From CAYRLW01 sp964425215 (lineage in GTDB: Bacteria; Spirochaetota; Spirochaetia; Treponematales; Breznakiellaceae), in the NCBI GenBank assembly GCA_964425215.1, contig CAYRLW010000012.1, positions 8,198 through 72,197 on the forward strand: a stretch of DNA of 64,000 nucleotides, read 5' to 3'. The translations under genes were made by a program, and so were the position numbers. This document shows, piece by piece, positions 42,559-51,546 of this stretch. Below the pieces are notes generated by a model. That model was given only the letters and a program-made list of their open reading frames with translations. It ran no database searches and had not been told where the DNA came from. The number at the start of each line of letters is the position of its first letter. The first letter of the stretch is position 1.

Positions 42559-43818
42559 TTACTTAACCTTTAAATTTGTTAGTTCATTCTGTTTTTCATC
42601 CAGATATGGTTTATCGATATTTTTCCCCGCAAGGATATCCGAGATAACTTGTTCGTAGAGTTTTTTCACCTGCCCCCAATCTTGATACTCCGAAACTCGA
42701 ACTCGATCGATCAACGTGGGCCCGGTCAAGGTCGCGAGACCCATCTTCATGATTGAATCGGAAGGATCGTCCTTTAGTTTTGCCGTAATTTCCGCTTTCG
42801 ATGGAATCCATGGCCCGGTATTACGCATAACCGCGTACAAGATGTCGTCTCGAAGGAAAAAGTCTATAAACTTTTGTGCCGCCGCCTTGTGCGCTGAGCC
42901 GGCGACGATCCCGATACCATGTCCGCCTATAATAGTCCCCCGTTTACCCGAAATACCAATTGGTACGGGAGCAACGACAAATTTATCAGGAGCCTGACTA
43001 AAGGATGCGTTAGCGTAGGCTTGGTGAAAGACCGTAATCCAAGCTTCTTCGGTAACCAAAGAAGCGGTGGGAAAATCAATAGTCGGCGAGGATGGCAATA
43101 TGCCGTCTTTCATAGACTGAACAAGTTTGAAAGCTTCTTGAGACGCGGAGGTATTGAACGCGGGAACGTACTTATCCCCGTAGGCTAACTGAATCGCATT
43201 AAATTCATACGTAGCGAATTTTCCCGCCAAGGCAGGGAAAACATACTTGGGGGAACCGGTTTCTTTTTTTATCAAATTTACCCAATCAGCCAGTTGGGCC
43301 CAGGTAAGGTTATTGATATCGTAGCCCAGTTGTTTAAGATAGGGAAGAGCTTTACGGTTGGCTATTGTCAGATACACATCCGCCTGCAGGGGAATGAAGT
43401 ACCGCTTACCACCCTGGACAAAGTTGTCATCAAACTGGGTAATATACGTCCCCGATGGCACCGATTCTATCGGTTGAACAGCCTGGTACTGTTGAACGAT
43501 AGGAACCGCCGTAGAATCGTGGGCAATCAGTAGGTCGGTGGTCCACTTACCCGTTTCCTTCTGGGCTTGCAGCACCTTATATAATTCGCTGGCGTTAGCT
43601 ACGACTTGCAGTTCCACTTCAATTCCCGTTTCCGCTGTAAATTTAGGTAGAATTTGCTCTTTGATGTACTGCTGTTGAGCGGGATCGTAAAACATTTGTG
43701 ATACAATCCGAATTTTTTCCGGTTTTTGTTCCGATTGCCCCGTAGCAAACAGCTGACCCGATGGGATAGTCAAGCCTATGATGGCCGTTGCCAGAGCCAT
43801 GATTCGTAACGTTTTCAT
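42559..43818 (-). CDS. Extracellular solute-binding protein of the sugar ABC transporter
   Basis: A 419-residue family-1 binding protein. Signal peptide of about 26 residues ending near LFATGQ, with no lipobox cysteine, so it is probably a soluble periplasmic protein. Lobe 1 has IRIVSQMFYDPAQ. ATG follows AGGAGGTACGG. It captures the glycoside for the two permeases that follow. Confidence 0.88.
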   Translation of the reverse strand: MKTLRIMALATAIIGLTIPSGQLFATGQSEQKPEKIRIVSQMFYDPAQQQYIKEQILPKFTAETGIEVELQVVANASELYKVLQAQKETGKWTTDLLIAHDSTAVPIVQQYQAVQPIESVPSGTYITQFDDNFVQGGKRYFIPLQADVYLTIANRKALPYLKQLGYDINNLTWAQLADWVNLIKKETGSPKYVFPALAGKFATYEFNAIQLAYGDKYVPAFNTSASQEAFKLVQSMKDGILPSSPTIDFPTASLVTEEAWITVFHQAYANASFSQAPDKFVVAPVPIGISGKRGTIIGGHGIGIVAGSAHKAAAQKFIDFFLRDDILYAVMRNTGPWIPSKAEITAKLKDDPSDSIMKMGLATLTGPTLIDRVRVSEYQDWGQVKKLYEQVISDILAGKNIDKPYLDEKQNELTNLKVK

Positions 43819-43834
43819 CCGTACCTCCTAATGT

Positions 43835-45145
43835 TTATTCACGGTTATCCGTGAATTTTCCTTTGACTATGGAATCCATAGAAATCTGGATTCCCTGTTT
43901 CCGTGATTGTTCGGCGGCGAAGGCCATTCGATGACCTTCAAGGGCATCCTCAATTCCGCGATGGTTATTTTTCTGAGCCTCTTTTTCATCGATGTCAAGG
44001 TCTCGATATTTTTGAACAAGGTCCGCTATATCGTACATTAATCCATCGTCACCACCGTTATGTCCCATCGAAGGGGCGGAAACCTCGATTCTTTCTTTTT
44101 CTCCAGTAGAAAAATTATGTATTTCTAACCAATTTTCCTTTAGGTTCCCCCGTATTTCTCCCTTGGTAAGCATAATTTGAATGGTTCTATTTATCTCCGC
44201 CGTAAGGGCGTTCATGGAAAAGGTCGCTCCGACGCCATTCGCGAAACGAATTAATACGCTTTGTCTATCCGCCACGTCATTATCACAGCGGAAAACACAT
44301 CTGCCATAGGGCCCAGTTTCCAAGGCCTTAAGGCGGGATGGCAGGCTGGGTTCATCACTAATAACCGAAGCTGGCCAGCCAGTGTTTTCCGTTAGATATA
44401 TGTTAGGCGCGTACCAAGGGCACTCGCTTTGAACTGGGCAACCATTAATACAGCGTTCTGGAGTTCCTAAAGGGGCGTTTTCCTTTTTAAACCAGCTTAA
44501 CTCTCCCATGGAGTATATTTTTTCTGGAGGACTACCCGCCAGCCAATACAGTATATCCATATCGTGGACACTTTTGGTTAAAATTGATGGCCCTGCTAGA
44601 TCCGTAGAACGCCAATTACCCCTGACGTAACTATGGGCAAAGTGATAAAAACCAATGTTTTCTTGAAGATTGATATTTATCAGCTTCCCCATGTCTTTTC
44701 TTTCTAATATTCGTTTTAAGGTTTTAAAAAAGGGTGTATACCGTAGAACATGGCAAATAATAATCGGATTTTTTCGATCCCTTGCCCTTAGCTCCAGAGT
44801 TTCAATTTGGGATAATGTTACCCCTGCGGGTTTTTCAAGAACTATGATAGATGTGCTATTCATGAAAGCCATAGCTTGATCAAAATGGAAGCGGTCGGGG
44901 GTACAAATAAATACTGCGTCTATCGATTCCATATGATTGTAAAGTCTATCCATTGTATCAACGGAATATTCCGATGGGATGCCATGGAGTTGAGCAAACC
45001 GGTTCCTTTTTTCGGGGTTAGGATCCACCACCGCGGTAAAACGGAATAACCAGGGGTGCGCTAGGGCGAATTTTCCATAGACATCGGCTCCCCGATTTCC
45101 CGCTCCTATGAGAATCGCGTTTATAGGTTCTTGTCGAATCTTCAT
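43835..45145 (-). CDS. Gfo/Idh/MocA family oxidoreductase with cysteine-rich insertion
   Basis: A 436-residue protein. The N-terminal Rossmann fold reads ILIGAGNRGADVYG, then VLEKPAG (the conserved EKP), and a C-terminal substrate domain. An unusual insertion around residues 232-250 reads CINGCPVQSECPWY, three cysteines that may bind a metal, known in some subfamilies. It is the first gene of the uptake operon and probably oxidises or epimerises the imported sugar. Start ATG 45145 has no clear ribosome binding site, and TATACT lies eight bases upstream. Confidence 0.85.
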   Translation of the reverse strand: MKIRQEPINAILIGAGNRGADVYGKFALAHPWLFRFTAVVDPNPEKRNRFAQLHGIPSEYSVDTMDRLYNHMESIDAVFICTPDRFHFDQAMAFMNSTSIIVLEKPAGVTLSQIETLELRARDRKNPIIICHVLRYTPFFKTLKRILERKDMGKLININLQENIGFYHFAHSYVRGNWRSTDLAGPSILTKSVHDMDILYWLAGSPPEKIYSMGELSWFKKENAPLGTPERCINGCPVQSECPWYAPNIYLTENTGWPASVISDEPSLPSRLKALETGPYGRCVFRCDNDVADRQSVLIRFANGVGATFSMNALTAEINRTIQIMLTKGEIRGNLKENWLEIHNFSTGEKERIEVSAPSMGHNGGDDGLMYDIADLVQKYRDLDIDEKEAQKNNHRGIEDALEGHRMAFAAEQSRKQGIQISMDSIVKGKFTDNRE

Positions 45146-45247
45146 TGTATAAAAGTATAAAAGCTAATCGGGGGTATACTTATACTATCTTGTCTAAAAA
45201 ATGGGCAAACTTTGCACTATTTTGCTGTTTAACGTATAATAATAGGT
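45146..45247. promoter_or_regulatory. Divergent promoter and operator region
   Basis: For the AraC gene: TTGCAC (45212-45217), 17 bases, TATAAT (45235-45240), seven bases to the ATG. For the minus-strand operon: TATACT eight bases before its ATG, without a good -35 box, which suits an activator-dependent promoter. Candidate operator sites are the palindrome GCAAACTTTGC (45205-45215), overlapping the AraC -35 box, GTATACTTATAC (45174-45185), and the direct repeat GTATAAAA twice (45147-45162). Confidence 0.6.
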
Positions 45248-46081
45248 ATGAATCCGGTTTTAGAGACCGTATATCCAACTACTGGTTATTCGTTTTGTGT
45301 TCAATATTTTGAAGATAGAAGGCTCCATTTCAACTGGCATTATCATGAAGAGGTCGAGCTGATCATTGTACAACAGGGTGAAGGGCAAGCCCACATTGGA
45401 GATACGGTAAAACACTTTCAAGGAGCTTCCGCTTTTCTCATCGGTTCATCCGTACCCCACGGCATCGCGAGTATTGGAAATCTTAAGGGATGGATAATAC
45501 AATTTTTAGAATCCAACATACATCCGGTACATACGGTACCTGAATTTGAAAAAATCCAAGATCTCTTGATTCAAGCACGACGGGGGATATTTTTCCCTAT
45601 TTCCACAATACAATCTTGTGCTTCAATTTTAGATAAATTTAATGACATTACGGGGCTTTTAAAATGGATGTATCTTGTCCAGCTTCTCCATATTTTCTCC
45701 ATCGATTCAGACAAAAAATATTGTTCTCTGAGGATATACGATAATAACGATGATAACATGGATCTTTTTGAACAAACGGTAACAAAGGTATTTAACCAGG
45801 CAAATCGACAATTTCGCTTACATGAAATTAGTAATGAAATTGGATTAACGGTAAGTGCGTTTTGTAAAATATTTAAGAGAAAATATGGGATCCCATTTGT
45901 TGAATATGTTAACTCAATTCGTTTAAATAACGCAAAAAAGTTATTAATTCAAACAAATCTTTATATAGACGATATTTGTTATGATTCTGGATTTAACAAT
46001 ATATCATTTTTCAATCGGAAATTTAAAAAGACCACCGGAATGACTCCTTCGGAATTCCGAAAACTCTACAAAACCACCTAA
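45248..46081 (+). CDS. AraC family regulator with cupin sensor domain
   Basis: A 277-residue regulator. The N-terminal cupin has NWHYHEEVELIIVQQGEG. Two C-terminal helix-turn-helix units are present: LHEISNEIGLTVSAFCKIFKRK and IDDICYDSGFNNISFFNRKFKK. It is divergent from the glycoside operon and probably activates it. Only a short AGG is close to the ATG, and the promoter -10 box ends seven bases upstream, so a leaderless mRNA is likely. Confidence 0.9.
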   Translation: MNPVLETVYPTTGYSFCVQYFEDRRLHFNWHYHEEVELIIVQQGEGQAHIGDTVKHFQGASAFLIGSSVPHGIASIGNLKGWIIQFLESNIHPVHTVPEFEKIQDLLIQARRGIFFPISTIQSCASILDKFNDITGLLKWMYLVQLLHIFSIDSDKKYCSLRIYDNNDDNMDLFEQTVTKVFNQANRQFRLHEISNEIGLTVSAFCKIFKRKYGIPFVEYVNSIRLNNAKKLLIQTNLYIDDICYDSGFNNISFFNRKFKKTTGMTPSEFRKLYKTT

Positions 46082-46119
46082 ATTTTAAAAAATGGAAAAC
46101 CATAAAATTTTATAGTCCC

Positions 46120-47034
46120 TTATGGTCCAACCCTAATCCACGTTAGTTCGTGCTTGTTATGGTACAGATGGATGACCCGGCTTCCAGGTATTTGGGCGAA
46201 CCGTTGGGGGGTATCGTAATCTCCCTGGCCTTGCATTTTGATGGTACAAATGAAGTTTTGGCACAGTCCCGATTGGAGCCAAGCTTCTATCCATTCGTAG
46301 AGCCGGGGGGGATAGCAGATTACATCGGAAAATACCCAGTCCATGGGGCCGTAGTCCTGGGGTTTTAAGGTAAAGGCGTCGTGTTTAATAAAGTTGACCT
46401 CCGGTCTTGTCATAATCCGGTCCTCCAGGGGAGATCGGTCAACCGCGGTAACCTGGGCGCCCAAAGTAGCCAGAACCCAGGTCCAACCGCCGGGGCAGGC
46501 CCCCGCGTCCAGACAGCGATCCCCCGGTTGGGGCCACCGGCGAGCCAAGGTTAGGGCCTCCTGCAGTTTTAGATAGGCCCGGCTCGGGGGGCCTTCTTTA
46601 TCTTCCATAAAGCGGGGTACCCCAGCGGGGAAGGGGCTCGTTGTTTGAGCGGACGCCACAAGGGTGTGTTCGTCCAGCAGGGTCCAGGCTCCCATGGGGG
46701 TTTCCGGAAGAACCCAGGGAAACGGCCGGTCTTTTTTTGGCAGGGGTGGTAGCTTTTCGGCGATCAAGGCTCCGCGGCGGAACTGGGTAAAAAGAATGGG
46801 GGCCCAATTTCGCTGAATACCCCGAAGGGCCCGGGCGGCATCAGAGCTGGAATCGAACTCGAGCCGAAAAGGATCCTGCCAGACGTTGGAGGTCCAAAAT
46901 ACGGGGCGAAGCGGGCCCGAAGCGAAGCGCAGGGGACCCCAGCTCTCGTCCCAGGCGCCCAATTCTTGTTCTAGATGGTCCTCAAAATCAGGAACGGTCT
47001 GATATACGCAACCGTCTAAGGGGGTTATGTGCAT
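46120..47034 (-). CDS. rlmM: RlmM-like 23S rRNA 2'-O-ribose methyltransferase
   Basis: A 304-residue FtsJ/RrmJ-fold methyltransferase. CLDAGACPGGWTWVLATLG binds SAM, VTAVDRSPLE follows, and the late FICTIKMQGQ and NKHELTW supply the catalytic Lys and Glu of the K-D-K-E set; WVFSDVIC provides the Asp. The N-terminal part resembles the RlmM THUMP-like region. It shares a transcript with the PilZ gene (gap of 3). Confidence 0.82.
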   Translation of the reverse strand: MHITPLDGCVYQTVPDFEDHLEQELGAWDESWGPLRFASGPLRPVFWTSNVWQDPFRLEFDSSSDAARALRGIQRNWAPILFTQFRRGALIAEKLPPLPKKDRPFPWVLPETPMGAWTLLDEHTLVASAQTTSPFPAGVPRFMEDKEGPPSRAYLKLQEALTLARRWPQPGDRCLDAGACPGGWTWVLATLGAQVTAVDRSPLEDRIMTRPEVNFIKHDAFTLKPQDYGPMDWVFSDVICYPPRLYEWIEAWLQSGLCQNFICTIKMQGQGDYDTPQRFAQIPGSRVIHLYHNKHELTWIRVGP

Positions 47035-47037
47035 GGA

Positions 47038-47385
47038 TTACCGATTGTTGTTTCGCCAGGCGAGGTAGTCCACGTACCGCTGAAAGGTCCTGCCTTTGGG
47101 AGAAGAAAGAATAGAAAACCCTATATCAAAACAATCTTCCTGTACCATGCTCCACCGGGGTTGGGCTTCCAGCTCGAATTCCTCAATCTGGGCTTCCTTT
47201 TCGGGGAGAACTATTAAACGGTATTTTTCCGCCATATTAAACGCCACGGCGGAACTGAATTCCAAGCGACACCCCGTGACGCTGATATCCTTGAGGAGTG
47301 CCTCTCCTCCGACAAATCCATCGACACGGGTTTTGGCAAGGCTGGAAAAACGAATCTGGTTACGACTTTCAAACATATTCTCCAT
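47038..47385 (-). CDS. PilZ-domain protein (c-di-GMP binding candidate)
   Basis: About 115 residues. It carries the PilZ pattern with RFSSLAKTRVDG and DISVTGCRLEFS. The canonical RxxxR part is degenerate (SRNQIR), so c-di-GMP binding is plausible but not certain. I used ATG 47385 because the longer frame begins at TTG (47412). It is first in an operon with the RlmM-like gene. Confidence 0.65.
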   Translation of the reverse strand: MENMFESRNQIRFSSLAKTRVDGFVGGEALLKDISVTGCRLEFSSAVAFNMAEKYRLIVLPEKEAQIEEFELEAQPRWSMVQEDCFDIGFSILSSPKGRTFQRYVDYLAWRNNNR

Positions 47386-47419
47386 TTTGGGATACCTGGG
47401 GACTTTCGTCAATATTTGG

Positions 47420-47449
47420 TTGCGTAGGGCGAAGAAATTCGTCTAAAAT
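47420..47449 (+). promoter_or_regulatory. Possible promoter of the XRE-cupin/acyl-CoA ligase operon
   Basis: TTGCGT at 47420-47425, 18 bases, TAAAAT at 47444-47449, 29 bases before the ATG, which follows AAAGGATGG. Confidence 0.4.
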
Positions 47450-47478
47450 ATGGGAATAGTACGTACAAAGGATGGTTT

Positions 47479-48036
47479 ATGGTCGAAAAAAGAACAGTGG
47501 GCGATAGAATCGCCGCGCTCCGGCACACCTACGATATGAGCCGGGATGCTCTAGCCCAGCGAAGCGGTTTAAGCGCCGATCTTATCGAAAAAATAGAAGG
47601 GGGCGAGTATATCCCCGATCTGGCTCCCCTTATCAAAATTGCCCGGGCCATGGGGGTGCGGCTGGGAACTTTTATGGACGATCACGAGGAGCTCGGCCCT
47701 ATCGTCTGTAGAAGCGGTCAAGGGGTGGCGGGGATGCGGTTTTCTACGGGGATTAGGGCCCGGGATCTGACCTTTTCCGCCCTGGCCGCCGATAAGGCTG
47801 GACGGCACATGGAGCCCTTTATCGTGGAGGTGAGCGCGGAAGCCCAGGGAGAACGATCTACCCACGAGGGAGAAGAGTTTATCTACGTGTTAGAAGGATC
47901 GGTGGTGTTAGAGTACGGCCTTGAAACCTATGAGCTGGCCCAGGGTGATTCGGCTTACTATGATTCCATCGTTCCCCATCGGGTGGTGGCCCCCAACACG
48001 GGGCGGCTTCTCGCGGTGGTGTACGCGCCCTTTTAG
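47479..48036 (+). CDS. XRE-cupin transcriptional regulator
   Basis: A 185-residue protein. The N-terminal helix-turn-helix reads SRDALAQRSGLSADLIEKIEGGEY. The C-terminal cupin has STHEGEEFIYVLEGSVVLEYG. This architecture is common next to acyl-CoA ligases. It ends eight bases before the ligase gene and probably regulates it in response to an acyl ligand. Confidence 0.9.
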   Translation: MVEKRTVGDRIAALRHTYDMSRDALAQRSGLSADLIEKIEGGEYIPDLAPLIKIARAMGVRLGTFMDDHEELGPIVCRSGQGVAGMRFSTGIRARDLTFSALAADKAGRHMEPFIVEVSAEAQGERSTHEGEEFIYVLEGSVVLEYGLETYELAQGDSAYYDSIVPHRVVAPNTGRLLAVVYAPF

Positions 48037-48044
48037 GAAATCCC

Positions 48045-49694
48045 ATGGAATATATCGAAACAACCCTCGGGGCCCTGCTTCGAGAAAAGGCTCGGCAGTT
48101 TCCGGATCGGGATTTTATTATCTATTCGGATCGAAACCTTCGGTTTACCTACGGTGAATTTGACCGGCGGGTGGATGATTTGGCTAAGGGTCTCCTGTCC
48201 ATCGGTATCGGTCGGGGTGATCACGTGGGGATATGGGCCAATAACGTACCAGATTGGAATACCTTTGTGTTCGCCACCGCCCGCATCGGCGCGATTTTGG
48301 TGACGATTAACACGAGCTACAAACTCCACGAATTGGAGTACCTGGTTAAACAGGCGGATCTGAAGGCCCTGTGTCTTGTGGATGGGTACAAGGATTCGGA
48401 CTACGTGACCATGGTACGGGAACTGGTTCCCGAACTTGCCGAGTCCCAGCGGGGGAACTTAAAAAGCGAATGGTTTCCGAAGCTTACGACCGTAATTTTT
48501 ATGGGTCCCCAAAAACACCGGGGAATGTACAACGTCCCGGAACTGATCCTTCTGGGCCGCCACGGGGACGCGGACCTCTTGGCCCAAACGGAAGCCCTCT
48601 GCAAGGGAACCGACGTGGTGAACATGCAGTATACTTCCGGCACAACCGGCTTTCCCAAGGGGGTCATGCTGACCCATCGAAATATTCTGAATAACGGCCA
48701 GGGGATCGGCGATTGTCAACATTTAACCGAACAGGACCGCGTCTGCCTGCCGGTCCCCCTGTTCCACTGTTTTGGCCTGGTTCTAGGGATGATGGCGGTG
48801 ATTACCCACGGCGCCTCCGCGGCAATTTTGGAAAATTTCGATCCCCTGCTGGTCCTCGCGACGGTTCAAAAAGAGCGGTGTACCGCCCTATACGGGGTTC
48901 CCACCATGTTTATCGCCGAACTTAATCATCCCATGTTCAAACTCTTTGACACCACGAGTCTGCGGACCGGTATTATGGCGGGTTCTCCCTGTCCTATGGA
49001 GGTGATGAAACGGGTCATTTCCGATATGCACGCCTCGGAAATCACCATTGCCTACGGATTGACCGAATCATCCCCCGTGATGACCCAAACCAGAACCGAT
49101 GATCCCATCGAAGTGAAGGTTGGTACCGTAGGCCGTCCCTTGCCGGGAGTAGAAGTTACGGTGCGGGACCCGGAAACCCACGAAGAATGTCCCGTGGGTG
49201 TCCAGGGTGAGCTTTGTTGCCGGGGTTATAACGTAATGAAAGGGTATTACAATATGGAAGAAGCTACCGCTAAGACCATCGACGCCCAGGGTTGGCTCCA
49301 CTCCGGCGACCTGGGGGTCAAAAATTCCGATGGAAATTTTATGGTCACCGGACGGATCAAGGATATGATTATCCGGGGCGGCGAAAACGTGTACCCTAAG
49401 GAGATCGAGGAATTCCTTTACACCATGGAAGGAATACGGGATGTCCAAGTGGTGGGGATTGCCAGCGTAAAGTATGGCGAGGAAGTCGGGGCCTTTATCA
49501 TCCCCAAGAACGGGGTGGACCTTTCCGAAGGAGAAGTACGGGATTTTTGTCGGGGAAAAATCAGCCGATTTAAGATTCCCAAATACATTTTCTTTGTGGA
49601 TTCCTTTCCCCAAACGGCGAGCGGAAAGATCCAAAAATACAAATTGCGGGAGATGGGACTCCAAAGGGCTAAGGAATTGGGAATCGACACATGA
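48045..49694 (+). CDS. AMP-dependent acyl-CoA synthetase (medium/long-chain)
   Basis: A 549-residue adenylate-forming ligase that makes acyl-CoA from a fatty acid, ATP and CoA. Motifs: YTSGTTGFPKGVMLTHRN (A3), AYGLTESSP (A5), HSGDLGVK (A7), GRIKDMIIRGGENVYPKEIE (A8) and the catalytic Lys in PQTASGKIQKYKLRE (A10). It shares an operon with the XRE-cupin regulator and overlaps the PadR gene by four bases (ATGA). Confidence 0.92.
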   Translation: MEYIETTLGALLREKARQFPDRDFIIYSDRNLRFTYGEFDRRVDDLAKGLLSIGIGRGDHVGIWANNVPDWNTFVFATARIGAILVTINTSYKLHELEYLVKQADLKALCLVDGYKDSDYVTMVRELVPELAESQRGNLKSEWFPKLTTVIFMGPQKHRGMYNVPELILLGRHGDADLLAQTEALCKGTDVVNMQYTSGTTGFPKGVMLTHRNILNNGQGIGDCQHLTEQDRVCLPVPLFHCFGLVLGMMAVITHGASAAILENFDPLLVLATVQKERCTALYGVPTMFIAELNHPMFKLFDTTSLRTGIMAGSPCPMEVMKRVISDMHASEITIAYGLTESSPVMTQTRTDDPIEVKVGTVGRPLPGVEVTVRDPETHEECPVGVQGELCCRGYNVMKGYYNMEEATAKTIDAQGWLHSGDLGVKNSDGNFMVTGRIKDMIIRGGENVYPKEIEEFLYTMEGIRDVQVVGIASVKYGEEVGAFIIPKNGVDLSEGEVRDFCRGKISRFKIPKYIFFVDSFPQTASGKIQKYKLREMGLQRAKELGIDT

Positions 49695-50197
49695 GGGGAC
49701 AGAGGATATCGGAACTGCATCCGGAGTACGTATTCCTTGGGTTTTTGTCCCAGGAACGAATGCACGGATACGGTTTGTACCAGCTTTTCCGAGGAACCCT
49801 GGGGGGGCTTTGGCATATCAGCGAAAGTCAAATGTACGCCACCTTAAAACGGCTTGAAAAACGGGGGTGGATTGCCGGGGAAGACGGGGGGAGCAAACCG
49901 GGGGGACGGCTCCTCTCGATCACCGAGGAAGGGCGTCGGGTCTTTGACTCCTGGCTTCTGGCCCCCACGCCCCTTAGTCCCCGTTCTCTTCGCTTGGAAT
50001 TCCTCTCTCGACTTTTTTTTGCCCAACCGCGTGGCCCGTTGGCGGAGAAATTACGGACCGATCAAAAAAATTCGCTTTTGGCCGAACTTCGACGAAAGAC
50101 CCCTTTGACCAGGGGGACCATTGACCAATGGGCCCAGGATTTTCGCCAGCGACAAATAAAAACAGCCCTGGAGTGGATAGAAGGTATTCGTTTGTAA
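49691..50197 (+). CDS. PadR family transcriptional regulator
   Basis: A 168-residue winged-helix regulator. It has EYVFLGFLSQERMHGYGLYQLF, SESQMYATLKRLEKRGWI and a wing GGRLLSITEEG, then a C-terminal helical dimerisation part. Translational coupling to the acyl-CoA ligase suggests a role in lipid metabolism. Confidence 0.88.
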   Translation: MRGQRISELHPEYVFLGFLSQERMHGYGLYQLFRGTLGGLWHISESQMYATLKRLEKRGWIAGEDGGSKPGGRLLSITEEGRRVFDSWLLAPTPLSPRSLRLEFLSRLFFAQPRGPLAEKLRTDQKNSLLAELRRKTPLTRGTIDQWAQDFRQRQIKTALEWIEGIRL

Positions 50198-50288
50198 GGA
50201 CGTAGTCGCCAGGTCTCCCTTGCAAGGACGAAATTTGCAAGGGTGTACGTACCCGGGTGCTAGGATAGGGAAAAGGTCTCTGTCCATT

Positions 50289-50441
50289 GAGGTGTTTGCA
50301 AAAGTCTGTTACTTTTGCAAACACCTCTTGCAGTATTTTTGCAATTTAAAAATAAATATTTATATTATAAAGAATAGCAAAAATACTGCATATATATCTC
50401 AGGAGGCTCTTTCAAAACTCCCTGAGTTTTGAAAGAGCTCC
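50289..50441. repeat. Three-hairpin repeat, full copy B (inverted relative to A)
   Basis: Hairpin 3 comes first: AGGTGTTTGCAAAAG, loop TCTGTTA, CTTTTGCAAACACCT (15-bp perfect stem). The core is TGCAGTATTTTTGC with GCAAAAATACTGCA. Hairpin 1 is GGCTCTTTCAAAACTC with GAGTTTTGAAAGAGCT. It separates the PadR gene from the FecCD promoter. Confidence 0.92.
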
Positions 50442-50494
50442 CTGAGCATGGGGGGGCAACTCCCTTCTCTATTCATGGGGGGACAAACTTTTTC

Positions 50495-50537
50495 TTGACG
50501 TCCTTAATTTTGGGGCGTATACTCATTGAGTGAGTAT
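50495..50537 (+). promoter_or_regulatory. Promoter with a 19-bp palindromic operator over the -10 box and start codon
   Basis: TTGACG (50495-50500), 17 bases, TATACT (50518-50523). The inverted repeat ATACTCA-ttgag-TGAGTAT (50519-50537) covers the -10 box, the transcription start and the GTG start codon (50530). A repressor bound there would block both polymerase and a leaderless message. Confidence 0.7.
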
Positions 50538-51546
50538 CTACACCAAACGGTTTGTTGCCCTTTTAGTCCCCCTGTCGGTCTTTTTTGTGGCGCTTTTTGT
50601 GGTTTCCTGCGCCCTGGGCCGCTATCCTATCTCCCCGCTGGAAGTCGGGCGATTGTTGTTTATCGCCCCTTTCACACACCTTCCGGGTACTCCGGTTTCC
50701 CAAGGGGCGATTGTGCTCTTTCAGGTTCGGCTTCCCCGTATCATAGCGGCGGCCCTAATCGGCGCTGGATTATCCGCCTCCGGGGCGGCCTACCAGGGGC
50801 TTTTTCGCAATCCCCTGGTTTCGCCGGATGTGTTGGGGGTTTCCGCAGGCGCCGGGTTTGGCGCCGCTTTGGGTATTTTCTTTTCCCTGGGAGCCCTGGG
50901 GATAACCGTTCTTTCCTTTGGATTGGGCTTGGTCACCGCCTTGGCGGTGGGGCTTTTGGCCCGGCGGGTGGGAAACGATTCAACCTTAGCGCTGGTGCTT
51001 TCGGGAATAATGGTTGGATCGCTCCTTTCATCGGCCCTTTCTTTTCTAAAGTTGGTGGCCGACCCGAGCAACGTACTTCCAGCCATAACCTACTGGTTAA
51101 TGGGGAGCCTCTCTTCCATTAAACAGGGGGATGTGCTATTCGTTGGCCCTCTTATGGTGGGCGCCCTGGGGCTCCTCCACCTGCTTCGATGGAGGGTCAA
51201 CGTTTTGACCCTGGGGGACGAGGAGGCCCGGAGTCTGGGTACGGCGGTGGGCCTGTCCCGAGTTTTGGTCATCGTGGCCGCCACCCTAGCCACCGCCGCC
51301 AGCGTGTCGGTGAGCGGGATGATAGGCTGGGTGGGCTTGGTGATTCCCCATTTTGCCCGGATGATCGGCGGAAGCGATTACCGGTACTTGTTGCCCCTTT
51401 CTATGGTCATGGGGGCTTCCTATTTGCTTTTGGTGGATGATCTTTCCCGTTTGCTTACCACCGCGGAAATTCCCATAGGAATTTTAACCAGCTTTGTGGG
51501 GGTTCCCTTCTTTCTCTATCTTATCCGTCGGGGGCGAATCGCGTGA
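50530..51546 (+). CDS. FecCD/BtuC-type ABC permease (iron-chelate, B12 or molybdate type)
   Basis: A 338-residue permease with about ten helices. The hallmark LPRIIAAALIGAGLSASGAAYQG and the later SVSGMIGWVGLVIPHFARM are typical of BtuC/FecCD subunits. The GTG start has no Shine-Dalgarno sequence and lies 6 bases after the -10 box. It is followed in operon by its ATPase, a DUF364 protein and a binding protein. The neighbours suggest molybdate or tungstate rather than a siderophore. Confidence 0.88.
   Translation: MSIYTKRFVALLVPLSVFFVALFVVSCALGRYPISPLEVGRLLFIAPFTHLPGTPVSQGAIVLFQVRLPRIIAAALIGAGLSASGAAYQGLFRNPLVSPDVLGVSAGAGFGAALGIFFSLGALGITVLSFGLGLVTALAVGLLARRVGNDSTLALVLSGIMVGSLLSSALSFLKLVADPSNVLPAITYWLMGSLSSIKQGDVLFVGPLMVGALGLLHLLRWRVNVLTLGDEEARSLGTAVGLSRVLVIVAATLATAASVSVSGMIGWVGLVIPHFARMIGGSDYRYLLPLSMVMGASYLLLVDDLSRLLTTAEIPIGILTSFVGVPFFLYLIRRGRIA

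Noticed and set aside
45571..45759. Minus-strand frame inside the AraC gene
   Set aside because: Lies wholly antisense to a well-supported gene with no start signal.
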